Positions 26,476-34,304 of a DNA stretch of 64,000 bases are shown here, piece by piece. The DNA is from Stappia sp. WLB 29 (GTDB taxonomy: Bacteria; Pseudomonadota; Alphaproteobacteria; Rhizobiales; Stappiaceae), in NCBI RefSeq assembly GCF_023507705.1, contig NZ_JALBGD010000004.1, positions 62,001-126,000 of the forward strand, given 5' to 3'. Below the pieces are notes generated by a model that was given only the letters and a program-made list of their open reading frames with translations, had not been told where the DNA came from and did not search any database. How positions within the stretch are numbered: the first letter of the stretch is position 1; each line of letters opens with the position of its first letter. Position numbers and translations under genes: made by a program.

Positions 26476-27731
26476 CAGCGCTTGTCCTTGAACAGGGAAA
26501 GGGCGGCGGCGAGCTCGGGATGCGTCCGGGCGTGAGTGTCGAGGTCGATGCCGGACATCGCCGCATCCGCCGCCTGGCGCAGGCTCGCCACGCCGCCGGC
26601 AATGCCGTGCGGATGGCCCATGATGCCGCCGCCGGCACAGTAGAGAAAGTCGGGCGAGCCGACCGCCGCATGGGTGCCGGCGACCTGCGCCGCGGTCTGT
26701 CCGGAGGAAAAGACCGGCAGCGCCTCGAAGCCCGGCAGGCCGTCCCCGAACAGCGGCGCACCGACGGCCCTGGCCGAAGCGATCACCGAGGCATCGCTCT
26801 CGGAGAACTTGTTGGTCAGTCCGTTGACATGCAGATGGTCGGCGCCGGCGATGCGCCAGAACTTCTGCCAGGCCTCATAGGCGATGCCGATGTCGGGCGA
26901 GCGCGAGAACAGGCCCCAGCCGTTCCGGTGGCAGTGCAGCGGCAGGCTGGCATGGCGGCGAATGGCGCCGAGACCGGCAAGCCCGATCGAGTGCAGGCTG
27001 ACCATGATGCAGGTGCCGCCGCGCGCTGCCACGTGGTCGGCCCGCCGCTTCATCTCGTCGATCTCGCCGGTGATGTTGAAGGCGACCATCGCCTTGCGGC
27101 CGTTGCGCTGCGCATGATCTTCGACCACCCGCATCACCGCATCGACGCGGGCCTCGAACGGGCAATGCGGGCCGTCGGCCTGCAGCTCGTCGTCCTTGAT
27201 GAAGTCGATGCCGCCGGCAACCAGCTGTTCGACCATCGCCGCCGTCTCGTCGGGGCTCAGGCCGACGCTCGGCTTGATGATCGTGCCGATCATCGGCCGG
27301 CCCTCGACACCGGCAAGGCGCCGCGTGCCCTCAACCCCGAAGGCGGGGCCCGGATAGGCGGCAGCAAAGCTCGGCGGGAAGGTGATGTCGAGAAGGCGCA
27401 GCGCCGACACCTCCGCCAGCTCGAACAGGTTGCCGGCGACCGTCGCCAGCACGTTGGTCAGCGAGGGGCCGAAATTCTCCAGCGGCCAGGACAGCACCAT
27501 CTCGCCGCGGCGGTAGCGGTCCGAACGGATCCGGCAGGGCAGGGCCGGGGTCGGCGAGTTTCCCGTTTCCACAATGCTTTCGATGCGCGCGCCGGAGCGC
27601 TCGCGCAGTTCATCGGTCTCGCCCGGCAGGCGCAGGAAAGTGCCGCAGGACTGCTCGCCGGCGATCACCGCCGCGGCATCCTCCAGCGGCAGCGGGCTCT
27701 CCAGTTCGTAGCGTGCGTAAAGCCGTTCCAT
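26475..27731 (-). CDS. oiaX: RuBisCO-like protein, probable 3-oxo-isoapionate-4-phosphate decarboxylase/hydrolase
   Basis: A 418-residue RuBisCO large-subunit homologue (start MERLYARYELE, ribosome site GAGAGGGGA; an alternative ATG at 27752 adds 7 residues). The barrel Lys of RuBisCO is kept in GTIIKPSVGL (K153), but the second Lys of KPK is Ser. The carbamate-Lys/metal motif is intact in FIKDDELQ (K179, D181, E182). The loop-6 Lys region of true RuBisCO is not present. So it is not a CO2-fixing enzyme. RLPs paired with a DUF1537 kinase and an ApnO-like enzyme act on 3-oxo-isoapionate-4-phosphate, by decarboxylation (OiaX) or transcarboxylation/hydrolysis; which one cannot be told here. Confidence 0.8.
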   Translation of the reverse strand: MERLYARYELESPLPLEDAAAVIAGEQSCGTFLRLPGETDELRERSGARIESIVETGNSPTPALPCRIRSDRYRRGEMVLSWPLENFGPSLTNVLATVAGNLFELAEVSALRLLDITFPPSFAAAYPGPAFGVEGTRRLAGVEGRPMIGTIIKPSVGLSPDETAAMVEQLVAGGIDFIKDDELQADGPHCPFEARVDAVMRVVEDHAQRNGRKAMVAFNITGEIDEMKRRADHVAARGGTCIMVSLHSIGLAGLGAIRRHASLPLHCHRNGWGLFSRSPDIGIAYEAWQKFWRIAGADHLHVNGLTNKFSESDASVIASARAVGAPLFGDGLPGFEALPVFSSGQTAAQVAGTHAAVGSPDFLYCAGGGIMGHPHGIAGGVASLRQAADAAMSGIDLDTHARTHPELAAALSLFKDKR

Positions 27732-27859
27732 CTGCCGCGTCCCCTCTCGCATCCCTGCCGTGCACCGGCATTCGGTGACAGGTTCGATATCATCTCATCA
27801 TACCAGTTGACAACATGATGTTTGGCGGGTTTCATCGCCGCCAAACAGGAGGCCGACTG
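27732..27859. promoter_or_regulatory. Divergent apionate promoter with composite operator
   Basis: Between the RuBisCO-like and ApnO-like genes lie TCATCATACCAGTT (27795-27808), the arms CATCAT/ATGATG (27796-27801 and 27815-27820), a TTGACA (27808-27813), and a perfect inverted repeat TTTGGCGG (27821-27828)/CCGCCAAA (27838-27845). The 14-mer TCATCATACCAGTT and the 13-mer ATCGCCGCCAAAC (27834-27846) recur in the same order before the TRAP operon at 33147-33209, which argues for one shared regulator. Confidence 0.65.
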
Positions 27860-28684
27860 ATGAAGATTGCTTTGCTTGGCGCCGGCGGAAAGATGGGCGT
27901 GCGTCTTGCCACCAACCTCAAGGGCTCACGCTACGAGGTCGCGCATGTGGAAATCGGCGAGGCCGGACGCGCCCGCCTGCGCGAGACCCTCGGCGTCGAA
28001 TGCGTCGACATGGACGCCGCCCTTGCCGGGGCCGGTGCCGTCATCCTCGCCGTACCGGACACGGCGATCCAGGCGGTCGCGGCAATCGTCGTGCCGAAGC
28101 TGGATCCCGGCACGCTGGTGATGGCGCTCGATGCGGCCGCGCCCTTTGCCGGCCATTTCCCGGAGCGGGCGGACGTCACCTATTTCGTCTCCCATCCCTG
28201 TCACCCGCCGATCTTCAACGACGAGACCGAGATGGCCGCCAAGCGCGACTATTTCGGCGGTGTTGCCGCGAAGCAGGCCATCGTCAGCGCCCTGATGCAG
28301 GGGCCGGAGGAGCACTACGCGGTCGGCGAGGAGATCGCCTGCACCATTTACGGTCCGATCTTGCGCTCGCACCGGGTCACGGTGGAGCAGATGGCGCTGC
28401 TCGAGCCCGGCCTGTCGGAAACGGTCTGCGCCACGCTGCTCGTGGTCATGAAGGAGGCGATGGACGAGGTCGTCGCGCGCGGCGTCGATCCGGTCGCGGC
28501 CCGCGACTTCCTGCTCGGCCATCTCAACATCCTCGGCGCCGTCGTCATGGGCGAGGTGCAGGGTGCGTTCTCCGATGCCTGCAACAAGGCCATCGCCAAC
28601 GGCAAGCCGCGCCTGATGCGCGACGACTGGCGCGGCGTCTTCGATCCCCAGGAAATCACCGAGAGCATCCGCGCCATCACCTGA
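27860..28684 (+). CDS. apnO: Probable D-apionate oxidoisomerase (6PGDH-like fold)
   Basis: A 274-residue NAD-dependent enzyme with an N-terminal Rossmann domain (ALLGAGGKMG, residues 4-13) and a helical C-terminal domain of the phosphogluconate-dehydrogenase type. SHPCHPPIFNDETEMAAKRDYF and VGEEIACTIYGPILRSHRVTVEQMALLEPGLSET are distinctive. Start at 27860 after AGGAGG. ApnO oxidises and isomerises D-apionate to 3-oxo-isoapionate, the substrate of the kinase encoded divergently. The three genes therefore form apionate to 3-oxo-isoapionate-4-phosphate to C-C cleavage. No apiose dehydrogenase or lactonase is in the window, so apionate itself may be imported. Assignment rests on fold plus context. 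Confidence 0.75.
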   Translation: MKIALLGAGGKMGVRLATNLKGSRYEVAHVEIGEAGRARLRETLGVECVDMDAALAGAGAVILAVPDTAIQAVAAIVVPKLDPGTLVMALDAAAPFAGHFPERADVTYFVSHPCHPPIFNDETEMAAKRDYFGGVAAKQAIVSALMQGPEEHYAVGEEIACTIYGPILRSHRVTVEQMALLEPGLSETVCATLLVVMKEAMDEVVARGVDPVAARDFLLGHLNILGAVVMGEVQGAFSDACNKAIANGKPRLMRDDWRGVFDPQEITESIRAIT

Positions 28685-28700
28685 CGGCGTTCGGGACGTT

Positions 28701-28725
28701 TGCGGCTGCCATATAGGCAGCCGCA
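28701..28725 (+). terminator. Hairpin after apnO
   Basis: Perfect 10-bp arms TGCGGCTGCC (28701-28710) and GGCAGCCGCA (28716-28725) with an ATATA loop, 16 bases after the apnO stop and before the GntR ribosome site. No T-run follows, so it may attenuate or stabilise rather than end transcription. Confidence 0.5.
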
Positions 28726-28772
28726 CTCCAGCATTGCTATAGGAGGTGGATGGCCTGGGCGAGGGAGCTGGA

Positions 28773-29507
28773 ATGCGCAAGCGCGGCACGAAAACGGATG
28801 AGGGCGACAGGATCGTCAGGCGGAAGCTGTCGGACCAGGTGCTCGAACGGCTGCTGGAGATGATCACCCGCCGCGAGGTCCTGCCCGGCGAGCTGATGCC
28901 GTCCGAACGCGACCTGATGGAGCGCTTCGGCGTCGGCCGGCCGGCGGTGCGCGAGGCGCTGCAATCCCTAGACACGATGGGCCTGATCAGCATCTCGCAC
29001 GGCGAGCGGGCCCGCGTCAGCGCGCTCACCGCCGACACGGTGATCCGGCAGATCGACGGGGTGGCGCGGCTGATGCTGTCCGCCTCGCCGGACAATCTGG
29101 AACACCTCAAGCAGGCGCGCCGCTTCTTCGAGATGGGCATGGTGCGCCTTGCCGCGGCCAATGCCACGGCGAACGACATCGCCGAGCTGCGCCGGCTCGT
29201 CGACCGCCAGCGTGAGGCGCTGGGCGACGCCGAGGCCTTCATCGCCGCCGACATCGCCTTCCACCGCAAGATCGCCTCCCTTTCGGGCAATCCGATCTTC
29301 GCCGCCGTCGGCGATGCCATGCTGAGCTGGTTGTTCAACTACCACTCGGAACTGCTGCTGTGGTCCGGTGGCGAGACGAAGACCCTGGCCGAGCATGCGG
29401 TGATCGTCGACCGGCTCGCCACCGGCGACGAGGACGGGGCCGCCGCGGCCATGGGCATCCATCTCGACCGCAGCGACCTGCTCTATCAGCATCGCGAGGA
29501 TGCCTGA
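28773..29507 (+). CDS. GntR/FadR-family regulator (first, FCD domain)
   Basis: A 244-residue regulator. The winged helix covers about residues 20-85 (VLERLLEMITRREVLPGELMP; RDLMERFGVGRPAVREALQSL), and the C-terminal FCD helical ligand domain has the metal-type His and Asp residues (DIAFHRKIASLSGNP; MGIHLDRSDLL). Start at ATG 28773, with GAGGGAG five bases before it; a GTG at 28746 is in frame but has no spaced ribosome site. Downstream of apnO in the same direction, it is a good candidate regulator of the apionate and TRAP promoters, with an acid-sugar effector. Confidence 0.92.
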   Translation: MRKRGTKTDEGDRIVRRKLSDQVLERLLEMITRREVLPGELMPSERDLMERFGVGRPAVREALQSLDTMGLISISHGERARVSALTADTVIRQIDGVARLMLSASPDNLEHLKQARRFFEMGMVRLAAANATANDIAELRRLVDRQREALGDAEAFIAADIAFHRKIASLSGNPIFAAVGDAMLSWLFNYHSELLLWSGGETKTLAEHAVIVDRLATGDEDGAAAAMGIHLDRSDLLYQHREDA

Positions 29508-29520
29508 GACGTTTTGTGGA

Positions 29521-29540
29521 GTTGTAAACTCAATTGACTC
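29521..29540 (+). promoter_or_regulatory. AGTTGTAAA-N5-TTGACT promoter/operator element
   Basis: AGTTGTAAA (29521-29529), five bases, then TTGACT (29535-29540), 58 bases before the ATG of the tartrate-dehydrogenase-like gene. The same two blocks with the same five-base gap occur at 33168-33187 upstream of the TRAP operon. TTGACT may be the -35 box with the AGTTGTAAA block as regulator site. No convincing -10 was seen. Confidence 0.5.
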
Positions 29541-29598
29541 ATCTGGCGCTTTGCCTCATGGTCGCCGCCGGAAATAAAGACGTCTCGGGAGGTGCTCC

Positions 29599-30660
29599 AT
29601 GGGCAGGAATTACGATATCGCGGTGATTGCGGGCGATGGCATCGGCAAGGAGGTCGTGCCGGAGGGCCAGCGGGTGGTGGAAGCGGCCGCGCGGCGCTTC
29701 GGCTTTTCGGTGAACTGGAAGGAGTACGACTGGAGCTGCGACTACTACGCCCGCCACGGGCGAATGATGCCGGAGGACGGCGTCGAACAGGTGCGCGGCA
29801 GCCATGCGATCTTCCTCGGCGCGGTCGGCTGGCCGAACGTGCCGGACCACATCTCCACCTGGGACCTGATCCTGCGCCTGCGCCGCGAGCTCAACCTCTA
29901 TGTCGCCCTGCGCCCGGCACGTCTGCTCAAGGGCATCACCTCGCCGCTTGCCGGTCGCGATGCCAAGGACATCGACTTCGTCATCGTGCGCGAGAACTCG
30001 GAAGGCGAGTATTCCTCCGCGGGCGGCATTCTCTATCAGGGCACACCGGAAGAACTGGTGATCCAGGAGTCGGTGTTCTCGCGCCGCGCCACCGACCGGA
30101 TCCTGCGCTATGCGTTTGAGCTGGCACGCACCCGCCGCAACAAGGTCTCGCTGGCCACCAAGTCGAACGGCATCAAGATCGCCATGCCCTATTGGGACGA
30201 GCGGTTCGCGGCCGTCGCGGCCGAGTATCCCGACGTCGAGGCGAACAAGTTCCACATCGACATCCTTACGGCGCATTTCGTCAATCATCCGGATTGGTTC
30301 GACGTCGTTGTCGGCTCGAACCTGTTCGGCGACATCCTCTCCGATCTCGGTCCGGCGGTCGCCGGCAGCATCGGCATCGCTCCGTCCGGCAACATCGACC
30401 CCACCCGTACCAACCCCTCGATGTTCGAGCCGGTGCACGGGTCGGCGCCGGACATCGCCGGCCAGGGCATCGCCAATCCTATCGGCCAGATCTGGGCCGG
30501 TGCCATGATGCTGGAGCATCTCGGCGAGCTGGAGGCTGCTCGCGCCATCGAGGCCGCGATCGAGACGGTGCTCTCGCAGGGCGGTCCGCGCACACGCGAT
30601 CTCGGCGGCAGCGCCGGCACCGTCGAGGCCGGCAAGGCCATCGCCGACGCGCTCGCCTGA
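29599..30660 (+). CDS. Tartrate dehydrogenase/decarboxylase-like enzyme (isocitrate/isopropylmalate dehydrogenase family)
   Basis: A 353-residue beta-decarboxylating dehydrogenase. AVIAGDGIGKEVVPEG opens the protein. YDWSCDYYARHGRMMP and GAVGWPNVPDHISTWDLIL are specific to the tartrate/D-malate subgroup rather than LeuB. The metal Asp residues are in SNLFGDILSDLGPAVAGS, and the nucleotide region EPVHGSAPDIAGQGIANP has the NAD-type pattern. It would oxidise tartrate, D-malate or a related 2-hydroxyacid; in this acid-sugar cluster the true substrate may be a C4 or C5 sugar-acid product. Ribosome site GGGAGG seven bases upstream. Confidence 0.85.
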   Translation: MGRNYDIAVIAGDGIGKEVVPEGQRVVEAAARRFGFSVNWKEYDWSCDYYARHGRMMPEDGVEQVRGSHAIFLGAVGWPNVPDHISTWDLILRLRRELNLYVALRPARLLKGITSPLAGRDAKDIDFVIVRENSEGEYSSAGGILYQGTPEELVIQESVFSRRATDRILRYAFELARTRRNKVSLATKSNGIKIAMPYWDERFAAVAAEYPDVEANKFHIDILTAHFVNHPDWFDVVVGSNLFGDILSDLGPAVAGSIGIAPSGNIDPTRTNPSMFEPVHGSAPDIAGQGIANPIGQIWAGAMMLEHLGELEAARAIEAAIETVLSQGGPRTRDLGGSAGTVEAGKAIADALA

Positions 30661-30673
30661 CCCATCTGCAACC

Positions 30674-30706
30674 CCGGCCGGCGATCTGTGCCGGCCGGCC
30701 CGTTTT
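30674..30706 (+). terminator. GC-rich hairpin with short T-run between dehydrogenase genes
   Basis: Perfect 9-bp arms CCGGCCGGC (30674-30682) and GCCGGCCGG (30690-30698), followed a few bases later by CGTTTT. This is a plausible intrinsic terminator or attenuator after the tartrate-dehydrogenase-like gene, only 25 bases before the next ATG. Confidence 0.55.
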
Positions 30707-30730
30707 CCCGTCACTTTCAGGAGCAAAGCG

Positions 30731-32188
30731 ATGCTCGACAGGACATCCATCACGGCCTTCGGCCACATCATCAACGGCAAGGTCGTCGACCGCGCGGAGA
30801 AAGACGGCATCGACGTCGTGGATCCGGCGGACGGCCGGGTTTTCGCCCGCCTGCCGCGCGGCGGCGCGGCCGAGGTCGATCGGGCCGTGGAAGCGGCGCG
30901 CGCCGCATTCGAGGGCGAATGGGGCGCCAAGAGCGCTCTGGAGCGCGGCCGCATCCTCATGCGCTTTTCTGCGCTGATCCTCGATCATGCCGAGGAACTC
31001 GCCGAGCTGGAATGTCTCGACACCGGCAAGCCGCTCACCCAGGCGCGCAACGACATCACCGCGACGGCCCGCTACTTCGAATATTACGGCTCGGCCGCCG
31101 ACAAGCACCACGGCGAAACCATCCCCTATTCCAAGGGCATGACCGTTCTGGCGCTGCGCGTACCCCATGGTGTCACCGGCCACATCATCCCGTGGAACTA
31201 CCCCTCGCAGATCTTCGGCCGCTCGGTCGGCGGTGCGCTGGCGGCCGGCAATGCCTGCGTGGTCAAGCCGGCCGAGGATGCCTGTCTGACGCCGCTGCGT
31301 CTGGCCGAACTGGCGCTTGAAGCCGGCCTTCCGGCCGGCGCGCTCAACGTCGTCTGCGGCCTCGGCATGGAGGCGGGCGCAGCGCTCGCCGGCCATACCG
31401 GCATCAACCACATCTCCTTCACCGGCTCGCCGCAGACAGGCACGGCCGTGGCGAAGGCTGCCGCGGAAAACCATGTGCCCGTCACGCTGGAACTCGGCGG
31501 AAAGTCGCCGCAGATCCTGTTCGCCGATGCGGATCTCGACGCGGCCCTGCCGGTCGTCGTCAACGCCATCGTGCAGAATGCCGGCCAGACCTGCGCGGCC
31601 GGCAGCCGCGTCCTCATCGAGCGGTCGATCTATCCGGAGGTGATGAAGCGGCTCGCCGAGCGCTTCGCTGCTCTGAAGGTCGGCCCGGGCATCGACGATC
31701 CGGACTGCGGTCCCATCGTCAGTGCCCGCCAGCTGCGCCGGGTCACCGAACTCGTCGAGGCGGCGCTGGCCGACGGCGCGCGCGTTGTCGCTCAGGCGCA
31801 GAAGAACCCGGACGCCCCGGAGGGCGGCTACTACTTCCCGCCGATGCTGCTGGACGGTGCGGCGCCCGACAGCCGCCTTGCCTGCGACGAGATCTTCGGT
31901 CCGGTTCTAGCGGCCTTCCCGTTCGACGACGAGGCCGAGGCGATCCGCCTTGCCAACGGCACGCCCTACGGGCTGACCGCCTCGGTCTGGACTCAGGACG
32001 GCGGCCGGCAGATGCGCTGCGCCCATGCCATCGAGGCGGGTCAGGTCTTCGTCAACAACTATGGCGCCGGCGGCGGCATCGAGCTGCCCTTCGGCGGCAT
32101 GAAGCGCTCGGGCTACGGCCGCGAGAAGGCGTTCGAAGGCATGGTCAGCTTCACCACCATCAAGACGGTGGTCCTCAAGCACGGCTGA
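30731..32188 (+). CDS. Aldehyde dehydrogenase family protein
   Basis: A 485-residue NAD(P)-dependent aldehyde dehydrogenase. Visible are IPWNYPSQIF (catalytic Asn), FTGSPQTGTAVA (nucleotide loop), LELGGKSPQILFADADLD (catalytic Glu), NAGQTCAAGSRVLIE (nucleophile Cys), and the C-terminal ELPFGGMKRSGYGREKAFEG. Full length, all catalytic residues present. Betaine-aldehyde/4-hydroxymuconic-type subgroup by feel; in context it may oxidise a glycolaldehyde or tartronate-semialdehyde-like product of acid-sugar breakdown. Followed by a clear terminator. Confidence 0.93.
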   Translation: MLDRTSITAFGHIINGKVVDRAEKDGIDVVDPADGRVFARLPRGGAAEVDRAVEAARAAFEGEWGAKSALERGRILMRFSALILDHAEELAELECLDTGKPLTQARNDITATARYFEYYGSAADKHHGETIPYSKGMTVLALRVPHGVTGHIIPWNYPSQIFGRSVGGALAAGNACVVKPAEDACLTPLRLAELALEAGLPAGALNVVCGLGMEAGAALAGHTGINHISFTGSPQTGTAVAKAAAENHVPVTLELGGKSPQILFADADLDAALPVVVNAIVQNAGQTCAAGSRVLIERSIYPEVMKRLAERFAALKVGPGIDDPDCGPIVSARQLRRVTELVEAALADGARVVAQAQKNPDAPEGGYYFPPMLLDGAAPDSRLACDEIFGPVLAAFPFDDEAEAIRLANGTPYGLTASVWTQDGGRQMRCAHAIEAGQVFVNNYGAGGGIELPFGGMKRSGYGREKAFEGMVSFTTIKTVVLKHG

Positions 32189-32214
32189 GCCGGGTACGCT
32201 GGTACGAGACAGGG

Positions 32215-32244
32215 CGGGCGGGGCCTTCGGGTTCCGCCCGTTTT
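32215..32244 (+). terminator. Intrinsic terminator with TTCG tetraloop
   Basis: Stem CGGGCGGGGCC (32215-32225), loop TTCG, returning arm to 32240 with two G-T wobbles, then TTTT (32241-32244). A textbook rho-independent terminator ending the aldehyde-dehydrogenase transcript, in the gap before the convergent GntR gene. Confidence 0.85.
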
Positions 32245-32279
32245 CGGTTTGCGGTCCGGTTCGACGGGTCGAAAGAGGG

Positions 32280-33053
32280 TCAGAAACCGGGGCGGCTGTT
32301 CATCATCCGCGTGCGGGCGTGCTCGATGTGATTGCGCATCGCACGCTTGGCCTTGGTGGCCGCGCCCGCCTCGATATGACGGAAGATCTCCTCGTGCTCG
32401 GCCTGCACCGCCTCGGCGCGCACGAGCGGCTGGAACTTCACCAAGAAGCGCATCAGGGTCACCGAGCGGGTGACGTCGTATTCCAGCGATTTCAGCGTCT
32501 TGACGATGCGCGGGTTGCAGGTGGCGATGGCCACCGCCTCATGAAACGCATAATCGTGGTAATGCATGATCGCGTTGGTGTGCATCGCCTCGGAAAAGCG
32601 GTCCAGTGCTTCGCGCAGCCGCTCGATATCCGCCGGCCCGCGCCGCTTGGCGGCGAGATAAGCCGCCTGCGGCTCGACGATCAGGCGCAGCTCGATGCCG
32701 TTGAGCATGTCGCCGATGCGCTCCAGCGCATCCCGGTCGTCGTCGTCGCCCACCGCCCGTTCGCGGCTGGCGCCGAGTGCGTTCTGCACATAATTGCCGG
32801 AGCCGCGCACCGAGGAGATCAGTCCGTCCTCGCGCAGCTTGTCCAGCGCCTCGCGCAACACGGGCCGCGACACGTCGAACTCGCCGGCGAGCACGTTTTC
32901 CGGCGGCAGCTTGGTGCCGGCCGTGATCATGCCGGTGACGATGGCGTGGAACAGGTTCTCGTAGACCCGGTCGGCCAGCCGCTCGGCTTTGCTCTGCTGA
33001 AGGTCGGCGAAGGAGAACTCCCCCGACCGCTGTGTCGATGCGGCCTTGTCCAT
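32280..33053 (-). CDS. GntR/FadR-family regulator (second, FCD domain)
   Basis: A 257-residue FadR-type regulator. The winged helix is near residues 20-95 (LADRVYENLFHAIVTGMI; NVLAGEFDVSRPVLREALDKLREDGL), with a C-terminal FCD ligand domain (MHYHDYAFHEAVAIATCNP; MRNHIEHARTRMM) carrying the metal His residues. Divergent from the TRAP operon; its upstream region has two TTGGTCAA repeats. Likely senses the acid taken up by the TRAP system. It is clearly different in sequence from the first GntR at 28773. Confidence 0.92.
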   Translation of the reverse strand: MDKAASTQRSGEFSFADLQQSKAERLADRVYENLFHAIVTGMITAGTKLPPENVLAGEFDVSRPVLREALDKLREDGLISSVRGSGNYVQNALGASRERAVGDDDDRDALERIGDMLNGIELRLIVEPQAAYLAAKRRGPADIERLREALDRFSEAMHTNAIMHYHDYAFHEAVAIATCNPRIVKTLKSLEYDVTRSVTLMRFLVKFQPLVRAEAVQAEHEEIFRHIEAGAATKAKRAMRNHIEHARTRMMNSRPGF

Positions 33054-33064
33054 ATCTCGACTTA

Positions 33065-33089
33065 TTGGTCAAACCTGCCGTTTGGTCAA
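33065..33089. promoter_or_regulatory. TTGGTCAA direct repeats upstream of the second GntR gene
   Basis: TTGGTCAA occurs at 33065-33072 and 33082-33089, 17 bp apart, starting 12 bases upstream of the minus-strand GntR ATG. Read on the minus strand these are TTGACCAA blocks, which could hold the -35 element. Likely an autoregulatory operator. Confidence 0.45.
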
Positions 33090-33146
33090 CATCGTGGGGT
33101 GCCGACGCCCTATTGCGGCAATTGCTGGGTACTGTCTTGTTGGTGA

Positions 33147-33209
33147 TCATCATACCAGTTACAGTTAAGTTGTAAAACGTGTTGACTGGATTGCCGATCG
33201 CCGCCAAAC
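33147..33209 (+). promoter_or_regulatory. TRAP operon promoter sharing motifs with the apionate promoter
   Basis: TCATCATACCAGTT (33147-33160) and ATCGCCGCCAAAC (33197-33209) repeat, in the same order, the two blocks upstream of apnO (27795-27808 and 27834-27846). Start-to-start distance is 50 bp here and 39 bp there, a difference of about one helical turn. Between them is AGTTGTAAA-N5-TTGACT (33168-33187), also found at 29521. Confidence 0.65.
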
Positions 33210-33248
33210 TCCGCGACCGGTGCAGGAGACACCAGGGAGGATATCGTT

Positions 33249-34232
33249 ATGTTTCGTTTCCGCAGTCTGACAGTCGTGTCCGCCGTTGCCCTTTCGGTGG
33301 CGATGAGCGGCAGCGCCTTCGCGCAGACCGTTCTGAACTTCGCGCATTCCACGGCGCAGAATTCCCACTACAGCATGGGCGTCCAAGCCTTCGGCAAGAA
33401 GCTCTCCGAGCTCAGCGGCGGCAAGTTCGAGATCCGCGAGCAGGCCGCCGGCGCGCTCGGCGGCGAGCGCGACGTGATCGAGGGCCTGCAGATCGGCTCC
33501 GTGGAGCTGACCGTTTCCTCGACCGGCCCGCTCGGCAACTTCGTGCCTGAGGCGCTCGTGCTCGACCTGCCGTTCCTGTTTAAGGACTATGCGGCTGCGC
33601 GCGGCATTCTCGATGGCGAGATCGGCCAGGAACTGCTCGACAAGGTCAGCCAGAACAATCTCGTGGCGCTCGCCTGGTCGGAAAACGGCTTCCGCCACGT
33701 CACCAACTCCAGTCGTCCGATCAACACCCCGGCCGACCTCGAGGGCCTGAAGATCCGCACGATGGAGAACCCGGTGCACATGGAGGCCTTCCGTGCTGCC
33801 GGTGCCTCGCCGACACCGATGGCCTTCCCGGAGGTCTTCGCCGCGCTCCAGCAGAACGTCATCGACGGTCAGGAAAACCCGATCCCGGTGATCACCGCCT
33901 CGAAGTTCTGGGAAGTACAGAGCAACCTGACCCTGACCGGCCACGTTTATTCGCCGGCCATCATCCTCGCTTCGCCGAGCCTGTGGGACGGCCTCTCCGA
34001 TGAGGAGAAGGGCTGGTTCCGCGAGGCCGCCAAGGTCGCCGTCGAGGCGACCCGCGCCAAAGTCGAGGCCGACGAGGCCAACGGCGTTGCCCTGTTGCGC
34101 CAGAACGGCATGAACGTGGTGGAGAAGGTCGACCAGGCCGCCTTCCAGAAGGCTGTTGCCCCCGCCTATGACACCTTCAAGGCGAAGTATGGCGACGAGA
34201 TGCTGAAGCGCATCCAGGCCGCCCAGCAGTAA
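33249..34232 (+). CDS. TRAP transporter substrate-binding protein (DctP)
   Basis: A 327-residue periplasmic DctP-type protein. The Sec signal MFRFRSLTVVSAVALSVAMS ends at AFA before QTVLNF. Family marks are LELRFAHS-like VLNFAHSTAQNSHYSMGV, SSRPINTPADLEGLKIRTM with the carboxylate-binding Arg, and PEVFAALQQNVIDGQENP. It captures an organic or sugar acid for the two membrane subunits that follow. Given the enzymes on both sides, erythronate, threonate or apionate are the likely ligands. Confidence 0.94.
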   Translation: MFRFRSLTVVSAVALSVAMSGSAFAQTVLNFAHSTAQNSHYSMGVQAFGKKLSELSGGKFEIREQAAGALGGERDVIEGLQIGSVELTVSSTGPLGNFVPEALVLDLPFLFKDYAAARGILDGEIGQELLDKVSQNNLVALAWSENGFRHVTNSSRPINTPADLEGLKIRTMENPVHMEAFRAAGASPTPMAFPEVFAALQQNVIDGQENPIPVITASKFWEVQSNLTLTGHVYSPAIILASPSLWDGLSDEEKGWFREAAKVAVEATRAKVEADEANGVALLRQNGMNVVEKVDQAAFQKAVAPAYDTFKAKYGDEMLKRIQAAQQ

Positions 34233-34263
34233 GGCCCTCCCAAGGCCTCGCCCTCCGGCGTCC

Positions 34264-34291
34264 CCGGGGTGGCCGTACGCGGCCGCCCCGG
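34264..34291 (+). promoter_or_regulatory. Hairpin between TRAP dctP and dctQ genes
   Basis: Twelve-bp arms (CCGGGGTGGCCG at 34264-34275 and CGGCCGCCCCGG at 34280-34291) with one T-G wobble and a TACG loop. It follows the binding-protein gene and lies just before the dctQ ribosome site, as in the other uptake operons here. Confidence 0.55.
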
Positions 34292-34304
34292 CAGGAGTTC
34301 GATC

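Noticed and set aside
26475-27731. True CO2-fixing RuBisCO
   Set aside because: Loop-6 Lys and the second Lys of KPK are absent, no small subunit or phosphoribulokinase is present, and the context is acid-sugar breakdown.
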